In this document: piece after piece, positions 38,278 to 46,113 of the stretch | How the letters are laid out: each line of letters opens with the position of its first letter | Numbering within the stretch: the stretch's first letter is position 1 | From: Pontivivens ytuae | GTDB lineage: Bacteria > Pseudomonadota > Alphaproteobacteria > Rhodobacterales > Rhodobacteraceae | Direction: 5' to 3' | DNA: 64,000 nt | Assembly: GCF_015679265.1 (NCBI RefSeq) | Contig: NZ_CP064942.1 | Coordinates: 3,576,001 to 3,640,000 of the forward strand | Program-made: the position numbers and the translations under genes | The notes under the pieces: model-generated | The model's database searches: none | Told to the model about the DNA's origin: nothing | What the model saw: only the letters and a program-made list of their open reading frames with translations

Positions 38278-39417
38278 TCAGGCCCCCTCGGCGATCGGGC
38301 GGACGAGCTGGCCGGGCGTGACCCGGTGCGGCCCGGCGGAGATCAGGCGCGTGCCGTCCTCGAAGGTGCCGCGGACGTATGCGCGCTCCGCCTCCGTATG
38401 GATCAGCTCGACGGCGGCGGAGCGGACGCGGTCCTCGTCATCGACGACGAGCACGGTCCAAAGGCCCTGCGCCCCCTCGCGCAGCGCGCGGACGGGAACC
38501 CAGGTGCCGGCCTCCTCGACCTCGCGCGTGATGATGAGCGTCGCGGTCTCGCCGAAGGCGGCAGTGGAGCCGCGGGCAAGGTCGAAGAGCGCCGTGCGTG
38601 TCCGCGTCACCGGGTCGATATCGGGGCGGACGGAGTGGAGCTCGCCCTCGTAGGTGCGACCCGCGATCTCGATCAGGGCGGTGTCCTGCGGCTCCAGCCA
38701 GACGGGCAGGCCGATGCGGACGCGGGGGGTGGCTTCCTCCAGCAGAGAGATGACGGGGGCGCCTGCCGACACGGTGGTGCCGAGGTCCACGCCGCGCGCG
38801 CCGACCCGGCCGGAGAAGGGGGCCTCCAGCACCGATTTCTCGAGCCGCACATCGACCTCCGCGATGCCGGCGTCGGTCTCCGCGATCCGGGCGGTGAGCT
38901 CCGCCTCGCTGAAGCGGGCCTGGTCGAAGGCTTCGGTGGAGGCGAAGCCCCGCTCGCTCAGTTCCGCGCGCCGTTCGGTGGAGAGCCGGGCGAATTCGCG
39001 TTGGGCGACAAGCGCATCGCGCGCGGCTTCCAACCGCCGCCGCTCGGTTTCCAGCAACGCCGTGTCGAGCCTGGCGATGACGTCGCCTTCCTCCACGATG
39101 TCGCCTTCGTCCACCGTGATCTCCGCCATGCGGCCGCCGAACTCGAAGGAGAGGTCCGTGGTCTGCGCCGCCTCGACCTGTCCGGTGAAGCGGCGTGTGA
39201 CGGTGTAGCCGTCCTCCCGCTCCAGCGCGCGGACGGTGACGGGCAGGGGCTCGGCGACCTCCGCGATCTCCACCGCCGAGGCGCGGGCGCTGATCGTCTG
39301 GCTGCCGAGGAGCACGGCATATCCCGCGCCGCCGATCGTCGCCGTGGTGAGGAGGAGAATTCCGGTACGCCGCAGCGCGCGACGGAACAAGGAAGGGGAC
39401 TGCACATCCTGGGTCAT
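38278..39417 (-). CDS. RND efflux periplasmic adaptor subunit, system 2
   Basis: A 379-residue membrane fusion protein. The N-terminus (RTGILLLTTATIGGAGYAVLLGSQ) is an uncleaved membrane anchor rather than a clear signal peptide. Lipoyl halves are TDLSFEFGGRMAEITVDEGDIVEEGDVIARLD and SVLEAPFSGRVGARGVDLGTTVSAGAP, separated by a helical hairpin; beta-barrel and proximal domains follow. It is divergent from a TetR gene across 88 bases that hold a palindromic operator overlapping the proposed promoter, so it is probably TetR-repressed. It lies immediately upstream of its pump gene. Confidence 0.92.
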   Translation of the reverse strand: MTQDVQSPSLFRRALRRTGILLLTTATIGGAGYAVLLGSQTISARASAVEIAEVAEPLPVTVRALEREDGYTVTRRFTGQVEAAQTTDLSFEFGGRMAEITVDEGDIVEEGDVIARLDTALLETERRRLEAARDALVAQREFARLSTERRAELSERGFASTEAFDQARFSEAELTARIAETDAGIAEVDVRLEKSVLEAPFSGRVGARGVDLGTTVSAGAPVISLLEEATPRVRIGLPVWLEPQDTALIEIAGRTYEGELHSVRPDIDPVTRTRTALFDLARGSTAAFGETATLIITREVEEAGTWVPVRALREGAQGLWTVLVVDDEDRVRSAAVELIHTEAERAYVRGTFEDGTRLISAGPHRVTPGQLVRPIAEGA

Positions 39418-39445
39418 GGTCCGGCTCCGGCTATGTGAGTGCCTC

Positions 39446-39457
39446 TAACATATGTTA
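39446..39457. promoter_or_regulatory. Probable TetR operator, TAACATATGTTA
   Basis: A perfect 12-base palindrome in the 88-base divergent region. It overlaps the proposed -10 of the efflux operon. Confidence 0.6.
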
Positions 39458-39476
39458 AGCATTCTAACTTTGACAA
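39447..39476 (-). promoter_or_regulatory. Probable promoter of RND operon 2
   Basis: On the minus strand TTGTCA (39476-39471) and TATGTT (39452-39447) are spaced by 18 bases, giving a start site near 39440 and a short leader to ATG 39417. On the plus strand TTGACA at 39470-39475 could be the -35 of the TetR gene. Confidence 0.5.
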
Positions 39477-39505
39477 GGTCTACGCAAACCGCCACATACC
39501 GGATC

Positions 39506-40120
39506 ATGAGCAGCGAAACGGAAATCCAACGTAAAGAAGGCTATCACCACGGCGATCTGCGCGCGCAGCTCGTCGAGGCGACGCGCCGCCTGGTGGAGGA
39601 GAAGGGGCCCGAGCAGTTCTCTGTGTCGGAGGCGTGCCGGGTCGCTGGCGTGTCCACGGCCGCTCCCTATCGCCACTTCAAGGACAAGGACGAGATGCTG
39701 GCCGCCGTCATGATGGCCGGCATGGAGCGCAAGTTCGCGATGATGCGCGCCGCCGTGGCCGAATGCCCGGAGGGGGAGCTGGAACGCATCGTGCAGCTTG
39801 GCCGCGTCTACATCCGCTTCGCCACCACGGAACCCGGTGTTTTTCGGCTGGTTTTCGGCCTCGCCCATGACCACGCCAAGCGCGAGGAACTGATGGAGGA
39901 GGCCCCCCGCCACTACGCGTTGGTGGAGAACGAGGTCGCCCTCTATCTCGGCCGCGACGAGGTGGACGAGGATGTGAAGACCCGGGCCTTCATGCTCTGG
40001 ACCTTCGTCCACGGGCTGTCGTTCCTGCTGATCGACGAGAAGGTCGACGTGATCGATATGCCGATCGACGTGGAAGGCCTGCTGTGGGAGATCGCGCGCC
40101 GCGTCATGATCGACCGCTAG
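39506..40120 (+). CDS. TetR-family repressor, probably of RND operon 2
   Basis: A 204-residue regulator. The N-terminal helix-turn-helix reads LVEEKGPEQFSVSEACRVAGVSTAAPYRHFKDKDEM, a classical TetR DNA-binding domain with the YRHF recognition end; residues ~70-204 form the ligand-binding and dimer domain (TetR_C_33-like). ATG 39506 is chosen (MSSETEIQ), because the longer frame from 39452 runs through the operator. Position and orientation indicate control of the divergent adaptor-pump operon and itself. The inducer is unknown. Its end overlaps the convergent pcaQ by 17 bases. Confidence 0.9.
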   Translation: MSSETEIQRKEGYHHGDLRAQLVEATRRLVEEKGPEQFSVSEACRVAGVSTAAPYRHFKDKDEMLAAVMMAGMERKFAMMRAAVAECPEGELERIVQLGRVYIRFATTEPGVFRLVFGLAHDHAKREELMEEAPRHYALVENEVALYLGRDEVDEDVKTRAFMLWTFVHGLSFLLIDEKVDVIDMPIDVEGLLWEIARRVMIDR

Positions 40121-41012
40121 CGGCCTCGCGCAGCAGGTCGGCGAGGCGCGCGGCGGCGGGGCTGAGCGTGACGTCCTGCCGCAGGCAGAGGCCGACGGGG
40201 CCGAGCGTCGTCGCGGTATCGAGGGGCAGGGCGGTCATCCGCCCGGCGGCAAGATCGGCGCGGACAACGCCTTCGGAAATGAACCAGACTGCGCCGTGGT
40301 TGAGCACGAAGGCCCGCCCGAAACTGTCCGACACCGTCTCGATCGCATCCTGCGGCGGGGTGAGCCCATGCTCCAGCAGCAGCCGCGCCACCGCCCCCTC
40401 GATGATCGAGCCGCGGCTCGGTACGAGGACCGGCCCGGTGCCCAGCGCGTCGGGCGTGAGGGGCTGGCCCGCCAGCCGGTGCCCCCGCGCGACCACGGCG
40501 ACCACCCGTTCGCGATAGAGCGGCTCGAAGGTGAGGCCCAGCATCCGCTCCGGCGCGGGCAGGCGCCCGACCACCAGATCGAGCGCGCCGCGCTGCAACT
40601 GCTCCAGCAGCACGTCGTTCTCGCCCGAGCGCACGGTGAGACGGCTGCCGAGGGCGAGGGCGCGGAAGCGGGCGACCGCCTCCGGCACGATGGTCGCCGA
40701 CACCGTGGGCAGCGCGCCGAGGGTCACCGGCGGGCCATCGGTGCGCCGCGTCTCCTCCACCGCCTCGCGCGCCAGTGCAACGGCCCGCGCCGCCTTCTCC
40801 ACGAAGCTCACGCCGAAGGGGGAGAGGCGCAGCCCGCGCCCGGCCTTCTCCGTCAAGGGCTTGCCGAGCGTCGCTTCCAGCTCCCGCAAGCTGCGGCTGA
40901 CCGCGGGCTGGGTCAGCGACAGCGCGTCCGCTGCGCGCGTGACGCTGCCCTGGCGCGCGACCTCCACGAAGATCTCCAGGTGGCGCAGGCGGACACGGTC
41001 TGACAGAAGCAT
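40104..41012 (-). CDS. pcaQ: LysR-type regulator PcaQ
   Basis: A 302-residue LysR regulator. The helix-turn-helix is at residues ~8-65 (RLRHLEIFVEVARQGSVTRAADAL, SLTQPAVSRSLRELEATLG). The effector domain contains LGALPTVSATIVPEAVARF and GPVLVPSRGSIIEGAVARLLLEHG. The PcaQ type is inferred from sequence feel and from the divergent position next to pcaC-pcaH-pcaG; PcaQ in rhizobia and agrobacteria activates pca genes with beta-carboxy-cis,cis-muconate as co-inducer. A candidate operator is at 41028-41048. Confidence 0.88.
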   Translation of the reverse strand: MLLSDRVRLRHLEIFVEVARQGSVTRAADALSLTQPAVSRSLRELEATLGKPLTEKAGRGLRLSPFGVSFVEKAARAVALAREAVEETRRTDGPPVTLGALPTVSATIVPEAVARFRALALGSRLTVRSGENDVLLEQLQRGALDLVVGRLPAPERMLGLTFEPLYRERVVAVVARGHRLAGQPLTPDALGTGPVLVPSRGSIIEGAVARLLLEHGLTPPQDAIETVSDSFGRAFVLNHGAVWFISEGVVRADLAAGRMTALPLDTATTLGPVGLCLRQDVTLSPAAARLADLLREAASGRS

Positions 41013-41027
41013 ATCGGTTTCGCTATG

Positions 41028-41048
41028 AATGACGTGGAATTCGACATT
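41028..41048. promoter_or_regulatory. Candidate PcaQ operator (AATGACG-N7-CGACATT)
   Basis: An imperfect inverted repeat with 6 of 7 positions paired, with GAATTC inside the spacer, located between pcaQ (start 41012) and pcaC (start 41097). The size fits a LysR site, but the sequence is not an obvious match to the published rhizobial PcaQ site, so confidence is low. Confidence 0.35.
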
Positions 41049-41096
41049 GGACCAAGCAGGCCCCGCATGGAAGGCTCAGGCAAAACGGGAGGCTCC

Positions 41097-41474
41097 ATGA
41101 CCAACGATCGACGCTGGGCCGGGGAGGCGACGCGGCGCGCCGTGCTCGGCGACGCGCATGTGGATCGGGCCGAGGCGGCGCGCACCGAGTTCGACGCGCC
41201 GTTCCAGCAGCTCATCACCGAAGGCGCCTGGGGCACGGTCTGGGCGAGCGATGCGCTGACCCGCCGCGAACGCTCCATGCTCACCCTCGCGATCCTGGCA
41301 GCTACGGGGAGTTTCGAGGAGATCCCGATGCATGTCCGCGCCACCGCCCGAACGGGTGCGAGCCCCCAGGACATCGCCGAGGTTTTCCAGCACGTCGCGA
41401 TCTATGCGGGCGTGCCCCGCGCCAACCACGCGATCAAGCTCGCGAAACAGACCCTGGCGGAGATGGCCGAATGA
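41097..41474 (+). CDS. pcaC: 4-carboxymuconolactone decarboxylase
   Basis: A 125-residue AhpD-fold enzyme that converts gamma-carboxymuconolactone to beta-ketoadipate enol-lactone in protocatechuate degradation. The family stretches are [50 protein letters not shown] and [20 protein letters not shown], with the catalytic-region His residues. ATG 41097 is chosen because GGGAGG precedes it; the longer frame from 41025 would cover the promoter. It is coupled to pcaH by an ATGA overlap. Confidence 0.95.
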   Translation: MTNDRRWAGEATRRAVLGDAHVDRAEAARTEFDAPFQQLITEGAWGTVWASDALTRRERSMLTLAILAATGSFEEIPMHVRATARTGASPQDIAEVFQHVAIYAGVPRANHAIKLAKQTLAEMAE

Positions 41475-42190
41475 CCACGTTCCTGCCCCGCGACCCGAAG
41501 GTCCACCCGCCCGCGCATACGCCGGGCTACAAGAGCTCTGTCCTGCGGTCGCCGCGGTTGCCGAAGCTGTCGTTTGAAAACTCGCTGAGCGAGGCGACGG
41601 GGCCGGTCTTCGGCCACGACCTGCTCGGCCCGCTCGACCACGACCTGATCGAGAACTATGCCCAGCCCGGCGAGAGCGCCATTGGCGAGCGGATCATCGT
41701 GCACGGCCGCCTGCTCGACGAGCAGGCCCGCCCGGTGCCCGGCGCGCTGATCGAGGTCTGGCAGGCTAACGCTGGCGGGCGTTATCGCCACAAGAAGGAC
41801 GGCTATCTTGCCGCCCTCGATCCGAATTTCGGCGGCTGCGGGCGGGTGATCACCGGCGCTGACGGGGCGTATGCCTTCCGCACGATCCGCCCCGGCCCGT
41901 ACCCTTGGCCCAACGGCGCGAACGACTGGCGGCCCGCCCATATCCACTTCTCGATCTTCGGGCAGGGCTGGGCGCAGCGGCTCATCACGCAGATGTATTT
42001 TGAGGGCGATCCCCACATCGCGCTCTGCCCCATCGTACAGACGATCCCCGACCCGGCGGCCATCGACGCGCTGACCGCACGGCTCGACATGGGCGCGACC
42101 GTGCCGATGGACGCCCGCGCCTACCGCTTCGACCTCGTGTTGCGGGGGCACCGCCAGACCTTCTTCGAGAACCGGGTGGAGGGCGCGTGA
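41471..42190 (+). CDS. pcaH: Protocatechuate 3,4-dioxygenase beta subunit
   Basis: A 239-residue subunit carrying the non-haem Fe(III) site of intradiol ring cleavage (protocatechuate to 3-carboxy-cis,cis-muconate). The iron ligands Tyr105 (GGRYRHKKD), Tyr144 (RPGPYPWP), His157 and His159 (RPAHIHFS) keep exactly the 39-13-2 spacing of the well-studied Pseudomonas enzyme (Tyr408, Tyr447, His460, His462). The subunit length is typical. It lies between pcaC and pcaG with overlapping starts and stops on both sides. Confidence 0.97.
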   Translation: MTTFLPRDPKVHPPAHTPGYKSSVLRSPRLPKLSFENSLSEATGPVFGHDLLGPLDHDLIENYAQPGESAIGERIIVHGRLLDEQARPVPGALIEVWQANAGGRYRHKKDGYLAALDPNFGGCGRVITGADGAYAFRTIRPGPYPWPNGANDWRPAHIHFSIFGQGWAQRLITQMYFEGDPHIALCPIVQTIPDPAAIDALTARLDMGATVPMDARAYRFDLVLRGHRQTFFENRVEGA

Positions 42191-42783
42191 TGCCGAAGGA
42201 AAGCGCATCCCAGACCGCCGGTCCTTACGTCCATATCGGCTGCGTCCCGAGCTTCGCGGGGCTGAAGGGGCGGGGACCTGACCTCGGGGCGGCAATGGTG
42301 ACCGACGCCACGCGCGGCGAGCGGATCACGGTGGAGGGCTACGTCTACGACGGCGCTGGCGCCCCCCTGCGCGATGCGCTGCTGGAGATCTGGCAGGCCG
42401 ACGCGGACGGGCTCTATGCCTCGCCCGCCGAGACCCGCGGCACCGCCGATCCCGTCTTCACCGGCTGGGGGCGGCAGCCGACCGATGGCGAGACCGGCCT
42501 CTACCGGTTCGAGACGATCAAGCCGGGCCGCGTGCCCTGGCCAGACGGTCGCATGCAGGCGCCGCATCTGAGCCTCTGGCTCGTGGCGCGCGGCATCAAC
42601 CTGGGCCTCGCCACCCGCATCTACTTCGCCGACGAGGCGGAGGCGAATGCTGGGGACCCGCTCCTCGCGCGCATTGACCCCCCGAGCCGGGTGCGGACGT
42701 TGGTGGCGGAGCGACAGGGCGACACGTACTGCTTCAACATCCACCTGCAAGGCCCTGGCGAGACGGTCTTTCTCGATGTCTGA
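42190..42783 (+). CDS. pcaG: Protocatechuate 3,4-dioxygenase alpha subunit
   Basis: A 197-residue partner of PcaH; it contributes to the substrate pocket but lacks the iron ligands. The start is ATG 42190, overlapping the pcaH stop (TGATG); the adjacent GTG 42187 is the alternative. Family features are ASQTAGPYVHIGCVPSFAG at the N-terminus, GAPLRDALLEIWQADADG, FTGWGRQPTDGETGLYRFET and APHLSLWLVARGINLGLATRIYF. The end overlaps the following gene by 8 bases. Confidence 0.96.
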   Translation: MPKESASQTAGPYVHIGCVPSFAGLKGRGPDLGAAMVTDATRGERITVEGYVYDGAGAPLRDALLEIWQADADGLYASPAETRGTADPVFTGWGRQPTDGETGLYRFETIKPGRVPWPDGRMQAPHLSLWLVARGINLGLATRIYFADEAEANAGDPLLARIDPPSRVRTLVAERQGDTYCFNIHLQGPGETVFLDV

Positions 42784-43636
42784 CGTCGCCGGGAAACCCT
42801 GCATCCTCTGCTGTGCGATCACCGGCTCCCTGCCGCGCAAGGCGAACAATCCGGCCGTGCCGATCACGGTGTCGGAGCAGGTGGAATCCTCGCACGCGGC
42901 GGTCGAAGCCGGCGCCTCCATCATCCACGCCCATGTCCGCAACGACGACGAGAGCCCGTCCAGCGATCCGGAGAAATTCGCGCGCCTGAAGGAAGGCCTC
43001 GAAAAGCACTGCCCCGGCGTGATCGTCCAGTTCTCCACCGGCGGTCGCTCGGGCGCGGGGAAGGAGCGCGGGGGGATGCTGCCGCTGCGCCCGGACATGG
43101 CGTCGCTCTCAGTCGGGTCGAACAACTTCCCGACCCGCGTCTACGAGAACCCGCCGGACCTCGTGGACTGGCTGGCAGGCGAGATGCGGACCTACGAGAT
43201 CGTGCCGGAGGTCGAGGCCTTCGACCTCTCCCACATCCTCCAGGCGATCCGGCTGCATGGGGAGGGGAAGCTCTTCGGGCCGCTCTACGTGCAATTCGTC
43301 ATGGGTGTGAAGAACGCGATGCCCGCCGACAAGACAGTCTTTGACTTCTACGTGGAGACCATGCGCACCCGCGCGGCGGAGGCGCAGTGGTGCGCCGCGG
43401 GCATCGGCGCCACCCAGATCACCGTCAACGAATGGGCGATTGCGGCAGGCGGCCACACGCGGGCGGGGCTGGAGGACAACATCCGCCTCGACCGCGATAC
43501 GCTCGCGCCCTCCAACGCCGCCCTGATCGCGCGCGCGGCCGACCTCTGTGCGAAGTACGACCGCCCCGTGGCGACACCGGCGCAGGCGCGTGAGATGCTG
43601 GGACTGCGCCCGGTCCCAACCGCCAGCGTGGCTTGA
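42776..43636 (+). CDS. Beta-keto acid cleavage enzyme (BKACE, formerly DUF849)
   Basis: A 286-residue TIM-barrel zinc enzyme. BKACE proteins condense a beta-keto acid with acetyl-CoA to give acetoacetate and a new acyl-CoA. The metal site residues are in AITGSLPRKANNPAVP and IIHAHVRNDDESPSSD; VQFSTGGRSG and SVGSNNFPTRVYENPPD follow, as in the family. Its start overlaps pcaG by 8 bases, so it belongs to the pca operon. The natural substrate would then be beta-ketoadipate, giving succinyl-CoA plus acetoacetate, an alternative to PcaIJ/PcaF. The function is inferred from context and chemistry. Confidence 0.88.
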   Translation: MSDVAGKPCILCCAITGSLPRKANNPAVPITVSEQVESSHAAVEAGASIIHAHVRNDDESPSSDPEKFARLKEGLEKHCPGVIVQFSTGGRSGAGKERGGMLPLRPDMASLSVGSNNFPTRVYENPPDLVDWLAGEMRTYEIVPEVEAFDLSHILQAIRLHGEGKLFGPLYVQFVMGVKNAMPADKTVFDFYVETMRTRAAEAQWCAAGIGATQITVNEWAIAAGGHTRAGLEDNIRLDRDTLAPSNAALIARAADLCAKYDRPVATPAQAREMLGLRPVPTASVA

Positions 43637-43649
43637 TATCGTTGGATTT

Positions 43650-43697
43650 GGATATTTGGGCGAATCCGAAAGCCCCTTCGGATTCGTCCAAATATCC
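43650..43697. terminator. Long perfect hairpin between convergent genes
   Basis: Arms at 43650-43670 and 43677-43697 pair over 21 bases with a single G-U, around an AGCCCC loop. It lies 14 bases after the BKACE stop and 24 bases from the stop of the convergent LysR gene. It likely acts as a bidirectional terminator or RNA end. The 3' arm ends GTCCAAATATCC and is followed by CCGCCGGAGGCGG, like the dispersed repeats at 474 and 14467. Confidence 0.7.
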
Positions 43698-43720
43698 CCG
43701 CCGGAGGCGGTCCCGCCCTC

Positions 43721-44590
43721 TCATGTCGTGTACCGCTCCCGATCGGCGAGCACCGCCTTGGCCGCATGGTCGACGAAGGCGCGCACCCGCGCACTACCGC
43801 GCAGGTCGCCGTGGAGTAGCAGCCAGAGAGAGCGATCGGGCACCGGTTGCAGACCCGGCACGCGCACCAGCCGCGGCTCCTGATCGCCGAGAAAGCACGG
43901 GACCCAGGCCATGCCGATGCCTTGCGCCGCCGCTTCGAGCTGCATGAAGATCTCGGGCAGCACGTGGCGGATCCCGGCGCGGGGGTAGGGGCTTTGCGAG
44001 ACCCACTCGCCGTCGCGGCCCCAGCCGATCCAGTGCGCTTTGTGCCCGTCGCCAAGCTCCGGCACGCCGACCTGCTCCAGATAGGCCGGTGAGGCGAAGG
44101 CCCCCACCACATAGCGCAGCAGACGGCGGCCCACCACGTCGTCCTCGACGGTATGTGCCGCGCGGATCGATATGTCGGCCTCGTGCCGCGTAAGGTTGGA
44201 GATGCGGTTGGTCGCGATGATCTCCACCGTGATCTCCGGATAGGCCTCGGTGAAGCTCGCGAGGATCGGGGCGAGGAAGCCGAGCGCGAAGGAGGGCGGC
44301 AGGCTTACCCGGATCCGCCCGCGCGGGGCGGCGTCGAGGCCGGAGAGGCGGCGGGCGATCTGGCGTGTCTCGCCCTCCATGCTCTGCGCGTGGCGCAGCA
44401 GGACTTCGCCCGAGCCGGTCAGCGCCACCCCGCCCGGTGAGCGCTCGAACAGGGTCGTGCCGAGCGTCTGCTCCAGCCCGTCGAGCGCGCGGCGGATGGT
44501 GGCGTGGCTCACCTTCTGCTCATCGGCGGCGGCACGCAGGCTGCCCGCGCGGGCGGTGGCGAGGAACAGGCGGAGGTGATCCCAGTCCAC
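43721..44590 (-). CDS. LysR-family transcriptional regulator
   Basis: A 289-residue LysR protein. The N-terminal helix-turn-helix reads LRLFLATARAGSLRAAADEQ and KVSHATIRRALDGLEQTLG. The effector part includes RIRVSLPPSFALGFLAPILASF and HEADISIRAAHTVEDDVVGRRL. It is divergent from the egtB-egtD operon across 269 bases and convergent with the pca operon. It may regulate egtB or only itself; the ligand is unknown. Sequence alone does not identify a named subfamily. Confidence 0.9.
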   Translation of the reverse strand: MDWDHLRLFLATARAGSLRAAADEQKVSHATIRRALDGLEQTLGTTLFERSPGGVALTGSGEVLLRHAQSMEGETRQIARRLSGLDAAPRGRIRVSLPPSFALGFLAPILASFTEAYPEITVEIIATNRISNLTRHEADISIRAAHTVEDDVVGRRLLRYVVGAFASPAYLEQVGVPELGDGHKAHWIGWGRDGEWVSQSPYPRAGIRHVLPEIFMQLEAAAQGIGMAWVPCFLGDQEPRLVRVPGLQPVPDRSLWLLLHGDLRGSARVRAFVDHAAKAVLADRERYTT

Positions 44591-44859
44591 TTGAGCAACC
44601 TTTCGCTGGTGGTGGTTCGTTTACGCACCACTATGGACCGGTATTGGCGGTTCTGGAAACCCCGCGCTCCGGTATCGTGATCCGACAGCGAAAGGAGGAT
44701 GCGCCGCATGCGCGACCGTCCCGCACCCTTTCCAGCCTTGGGGCACCGGCGCCCCGGCGCCGTTGTCCGGTCAGTCGAACGTGATCGTCCGCGTCGTTGC
44801 AGAGCTCCGACCGCGTCCCATCTCTCGCCCACACCTGCAGTCCCGAAGAGGAGGGGCCT

Positions 44860-46110
44860 ATGACCCGTCCCGCCGCCGCCCCGCTTGCCCCCGCGCAGGC
44901 GCTCGACTTCTTCCACGACACCCGGACGGCGACGGAGCGGCTGGCAAAGCCCCTCGCACCCGAGGACATGATGCTCCAGTCCATGACGGATGCGAGCCCG
45001 GCGAAGTGGCACCTGGCGCACACCACCTGGTTCTTCGAGGAGTTCATCCTGAAGGAGCGGGTGCCGGGCTATGCCTCGCCCGACGACCGTTTCGCGTTCC
45101 TCTTCAACTCCTACTACGTGCAGGCCGGGCCGCGGCATGCGCGGGACAAGCGGGGTCTCGTCTCGCGCCCCACGGTCGAGGATGTCCGCGCCTATCGCGC
45201 CCATGTGGACGACGCGATGGGCGGGCTGATGAGCGCGGGTCGCGACGATGCCGACGACATCGCAGCATTGGTCGAACTCGGCTGCCATCATGAGATGCAG
45301 CATCAGGAGCTGCTGGTGACGGATCTGCTCCACGGCCTCTCCTTCAACCCGCTGATGCCGGCCTATCGCGATCCGGAGCCGGTGGCGGTCAGCTCCGAAC
45401 AGCCGCTGACCTTCACGAGCCACGACGGCGGGCTGGTCGAGATCGGCCATGCGAGCGGGGGCTTCGCCTACGATTGCGAGGGGCCGCGTCATCGGACCTA
45501 CGTGGCGCCCTTCGCCCTCGCGGACCGGCCGGTCACCAACCGCGAGTGGATCGCTTTCATGGAAGCCGGGGGGTACGAAACCGCCCCGCTCTGGCTCTCC
45601 GACGGCTGGGCGACGGCGCAGGCCGAGGGGTGGGACGCGCCGCTCTACTGGTGGAAGCAGGAGGATCAATGGTGGTCCTTCACCCTGCGCGGCCCGCAGC
45701 CGGTCAACCTCGACGCGCCGGTGGTGCATGTGAGCTATTACGAGGCCGAGGCCTATGCCCGCTGGGCCGGGATGCGCCTGCCGACGGAGCAGGAATGGGA
45801 GCTCGCGGGCCGCGACACGCCGATCCGCGGCAACTTCCTCGACGACGGCGCGCTGCGCCCGCTGCCCGGCGGCGGGATGTGGGGCGATGTGTGGGAGTGG
45901 ACGCAGAGCCCCTTCACGCCCTATCCCGGCTTCCGCCCCGTCGAGGGCGCGATCGGCGAGTACAACGGCAAGTTCATGGTGAACCAGTTCGTGCTGCGCG
46001 GCGGGTCGTGCGCCACGCCCGCGGCCCAGATGCGCCCGACCTACCGCACCTTCTTCTATCCCCATCAACGCTGGCAGATGCTCGGCCTGCGGCTTGCGAA
46101 GGACGTTTGA
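44860..46110 (+). CDS. egtB: Ergothioneine biosynthesis sulfoxide synthase EgtB
   Basis: A 416-residue non-haem iron enzyme that joins trimethylhistidine (hercynine) to a thiol donor with O2. The N-terminal DinB-like domain carries the iron-type histidines in AKWHLAHTTWFFEE and CHHEMQHQELLVTDL. The C-terminal FGE-sulfatase-like domain has LPTEQEWELAGRD, MWGDVWEWTQSPF and LRGGSCATPAAQMRPTYR. ATG 44860 follows AGAGGAGGGG. The donor (cysteine or gamma-glutamylcysteine) cannot be decided. It is followed by egtD after 3 bases. Confidence 0.94.
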   Translation: MTRPAAAPLAPAQALDFFHDTRTATERLAKPLAPEDMMLQSMTDASPAKWHLAHTTWFFEEFILKERVPGYASPDDRFAFLFNSYYVQAGPRHARDKRGLVSRPTVEDVRAYRAHVDDAMGGLMSAGRDDADDIAALVELGCHHEMQHQELLVTDLLHGLSFNPLMPAYRDPEPVAVSSEQPLTFTSHDGGLVEIGHASGGFAYDCEGPRHRTYVAPFALADRPVTNREWIAFMEAGGYETAPLWLSDGWATAQAEGWDAPLYWWKQEDQWWSFTLRGPQPVNLDAPVVHVSYYEAEAYARWAGMRLPTEQEWELAGRDTPIRGNFLDDGALRPLPGGGMWGDVWEWTQSPFTPYPGFRPVEGAIGEYNGKFMVNQFVLRGGSCATPAAQMRPTYRTFFYPHQRWQMLGLRLAKDV

Positions 46111-46113
46111 GAC

